From positions 1,855,131-1,919,130 of the forward strand of contig NZ_LJJB01000010.1 in assembly GCF_001420695.1 (NCBI RefSeq): DNA of 64,000 nt, read 5' to 3'. The stretch is from Brevibacillus choshinensis (GTDB lineage Bacteria; Bacillota; Bacilli; Brevibacillales; Brevibacillaceae). This document shows, one piece after another, positions 61,765 through 64,000 of this stretch. Within the stretch, counting starts at the first letter, position 1. Each line of letters opens with the position of its first letter. The notes below the pieces were generated by a model. That model did not search any database, had not been told where the DNA came from, and saw only the letters and a program-made list of their open reading frames with translations. Position numbers and translations under genes: made by a program.

Positions 61765-62859
61765 ATGGAGTTACGCACGATTTGGGAAAGGTATAAGAAT
61801 CGAGGGCTCGTCTTATTCGGGGGTCTTGCTCTTGTGCTCGTTCCCATGATTGGGTATTTCTCTGCCCAGGCTACCCAGCCAAAACAGGTCACTTTTTCGT
61901 TAGACGGAGAGAGTCGCACAGTGGCAACCAAAGCCGAAACCGTCGAGCAGTTCTTGACGGAGCGACAGATCGCGGTAACGGAAAGGGATTCCCTTCAACC
62001 TACAGCTGAGACGAAACTCAAAAACGGAGCAGTAATCACTTTACATACAGTCTGGTCCATACCGGTCCAGATTGACGGGCAGACAAAAATGATTGATACA
62101 CTCAGTCGAGATGTAGCTGGCGCGTTGAAGGACGGCAACATCGCGATTAGTGAAAAGGATCGGGTGGAACCGGCCTTGACAGCGTCTCTAGCCAAAAATT
62201 CAGCCATCACCGTCAAACGCGTTGTCGAGAAGATGGTAGAAGAGGAAGAGCGCGTCACTTATCAGGAGATTCGCAAGAACGATCCTGTGTTGGAAAAAGG
62301 TAAAACCAAAGTATTACAAACAGGACAAGAAGGTAAGGCAATTGCACACTACAAGCTGGTCATGATGGATGGCAAAGAAATCTCCCGTGAGCTTGTGACG
62401 AGAGACGTCGTCATACCAAAGAAGGACCATGTAGTTGCCGTAGGAACTGCGGTGGCGATGCGTACGGAAGACAAATCGCAACGGGTTCTGATCGCATCAG
62501 CAGCGGGGAGTGTTTCCCGCGGTGGAAAAGTTTTCAGGCCGAAAAAAGTACTGAACGGGGTTACCTTGACAGCCTATTCTCCTTCAGGAGGAGGCAAACA
62601 TCCTAGCTCGCCGGGTTATGGTCGTACGGCGACAGGAGTAAAGGCAAAGGCGGGTCACACGATCGCGGTAGATCCTCGCGTCATTCCTTATGGATGGTGG
62701 GTCTATATCGACGGTGTAGGGTATCGTCGTGCAGAAGATACAGGTGGGGCCATGCAAGGTGGCAAGATTGACGTATTTGTTAGCACGGAGTCGGAGGCGG
62801 TCCAGTTTGGCCGCAAGCGTAACAAAACTGTCTATATAATTGGACCGCAGAAGCCGTAG
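61765..62859 (+). CDS. yabE: YabE-like cell-wall protein with G5 and 3D domains
   Basis: A 364-residue exported wall hydrolase of the resuscitation-promoting/stationary-phase survival group. An N-terminal membrane segment (about 12-32) is followed by two DUF348 ubiquitin-like domains (QVTFSLDGESRTVATKAETVEQFL; PVQIDGQTKMIDTLSRDVAGAL), a G5 domain (VEEEERVTYQEIRKNDPVLEKGKTKVLQTG) and a C-terminal 3D domain with TLTAYSPS, GHTIAVDPRVIPYGWWVYI and AEDTGGAMQGGKIDVFV (catalytic Asp residues). I start at ATG 61765 (AAAAGGAG). Confidence 0.93.
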   Translation: MELRTIWERYKNRGLVLFGGLALVLVPMIGYFSAQATQPKQVTFSLDGESRTVATKAETVEQFLTERQIAVTERDSLQPTAETKLKNGAVITLHTVWSIPVQIDGQTKMIDTLSRDVAGALKDGNIAISEKDRVEPALTASLAKNSAITVKRVVEKMVEEEERVTYQEIRKNDPVLEKGKTKVLQTGQEGKAIAHYKLVMMDGKEISRELVTRDVVIPKKDHVVAVGTAVAMRTEDKSQRVLIASAAGSVSRGGKVFRPKKVLNGVTLTAYSPSGGGKHPSSPGYGRTATGVKAKAGHTIAVDPRVIPYGWWVYIDGVGYRRAEDTGGAMQGGKIDVFVSTESEAVQFGRKRNKTVYIIGPQKP

Positions 62860-62860
62860 G

Positions 62861-62891
62861 ACAGGAGCGATATGCTCCTGTTCTTCTGTTT
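62861..62891 (+). terminator. Terminator of yabE
   Basis: ACAGGAGC and GCTCCTGT arms with a GATAT loop, followed by TCTTCTGTTT. Confidence 0.8.
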
Positions 62892-63027
62892 GGTTGCGGG
62901 CCGTGTTAAGCTGTTTGTTAGTTAGACGCTCCGATAGCTTGGGTCGTTTCAGCTTTCTGGGGCTTTTGGCCGTATTTTTTTGGCATACTTGTACCATAGT
63001 GACAATGTACGAAAGTGGGAACAAAGA

Positions 63028-63576
63028 ATGAAGATCAAGGAAGTTATCGTGGTGGAGGGCAGGGACGATACCGCTGCGATCAAGCGAGCAGTCAACGCTG
63101 ACACGATCGAGACAGGCGGTTCCGCTATCCATACTTGGACTATTGAAAAAATCCGTTTGGCGCAGCAAAAGCGCGGCGTAATCATTTTTACCGACCCTGA
63201 TTACCAGGGAGAGCGTATTCGCAAAATTATCAGCAAAGCGGTGCCTGGCTGCAAGCATGCGTTCATCACCCAGGAGAATGGTATGAAAAAGGGAGATATC
63301 GGGGTGGAAAATGCCACTCCTGAAGTAATCATTCAGGCTTTGTCGGAAGTCCGCACGGAGATGGCTGATACAGCAGGAGAAATTACTGCTGATGATATGC
63401 TGGCTCACGGTCTGACATCAGGAGCTACCTCCAAGGAGCGGCGGGTCAAGCTAGGGGAGAAGCTGGGGATTGGATATGCCAATGCCAAGCAGATGCTACA
63501 GCGACTCAATGCCTTTCAGATCAAACGGGATGAATTTGAAGCAGCTATGGAAGCCATAGACAAAGAGAGGGAGTAA
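63028..63576 (+). CDS. rnmV: Ribonuclease M5
   Basis: Matures the 3' and 5' ends of 5S rRNA. The 182-residue protein has a Toprim domain: IKEVIVVEGRDDTAAIKRAVNADTIETGG (first Glu), VIIFTDPDYQGERIRKII (DxD), and a C-terminal RNA-binding part. I start at ATG 63028; the longer frame has no ribosome site. It is adjacent to ksgA as in Bacillus. Confidence 0.95.
   Translation: MKIKEVIVVEGRDDTAAIKRAVNADTIETGGSAIHTWTIEKIRLAQQKRGVIIFTDPDYQGERIRKIISKAVPGCKHAFITQENGMKKGDIGVENATPEVIIQALSEVRTEMADTAGEITADDMLAHGLTSGATSKERRVKLGEKLGIGYANAKQMLQRLNAFQIKRDEFEAAMEAIDKERE

Positions 63577-64000
<424 letters not shown>

Overview
The window is a chromosomal segment of a spore-forming, low-to-mid-GC Gram-positive bacterium. 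A Brevibacillus-type member of the Bacillales is my best guess from gene content and protein flavour; no search was run. Evidence for the lineage: Bacillus-like order around the replication-origin-proximal region (guaB-dacA-pdxS-pdxT-serS; tadA; SRP RNA-dnaX-ebfC-recR-yaaL-bofA; csfB-yaaO-tmk-yaaQ-yaaR-holB-ricT-yabA-trmN6-yazA-rsmI-abrB-metS-tatD-yabE-rnmV-ksgA), sporulation genes (bofA, csfB, a SpoIIP-domain protein, a KinE-like sensor kinase), T-box leaders and Spo0A-box-like motifs.

Layout. 1-5.9 kb: end of guaB, dacA, the vitamin B6 pair pdxST, and serS behind a T-box with a UCC specifier. 6-9.4 kb: a 50-residue CxxC-rich protein and the glyoxylate shunt genes aceB-aceA, then tRNA-Arg(CCT). 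9.7-15.8 kb: a small membrane protein, a secreted SH3b-SpoIIP fusion, a pentapeptide-repeat protein, a MarR-MFS pair and a divergent DoxX/HxlR pair. 15.9-21.2 kb (minus): a PTS locus glcT-crr-ptsH-ptsI-nagE, with two RAT/terminator antitermination elements and a cre site before nagE. 21.4-24.4 kb: a YkuK-like protein, a nitroreductase, tadA, rsuA and tRNA-Ser(CGA).

24.5-28 kb (minus) is the most unusual locus: two paralogous GNAT-like proteins flank a peptidase-less ABC exporter with a C-terminal cyclic-nucleotide-binding-type domain. Immediately downstream is a 35-codon gene with its own promoter, operator-like repeat, Shine-Dalgarno and terminator. It looks like an uncharacterised small-peptide modification/export unit.

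28.1-33 kb is a persulfide/thiosulfate detoxification regulon: rhodanese, TusA-rhodanese fusion, rhodanese-metallo-beta-lactamase (CstB-like), TusA, TauE/SafE exporter, DsrE-like protein, a CstR repressor and a membrane-anchored rhodanese. Three promoter regions carry related ACCTATAGGGGT-like operators, so the regulon appears to control itself. 33-39 kb holds an SDR/TetR pair, an NAD(P)-binding reductase, a DUF4870 protein, a methyltransferase-DedA pair, a third GNAT-like protein and an EamA exporter.

39-64 kb: an HD-GYP phosphodiesterase, the Bacillus-type SRP RNA, a PAS-histidine kinase, then the conserved dnaX-to-ksgA block. The block is interrupted by an SRPBCC protein, a CPBP protease and a degenerate UDP-glucose-dehydrogenase-like protein. 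The rsmI-abrB-metS region contains stacked palindromes, tandem Spo0A-like boxes at the abrB promoter and a methionine T-box. No rRNA operon, CRISPR array, insertion sequence or prophage was seen.
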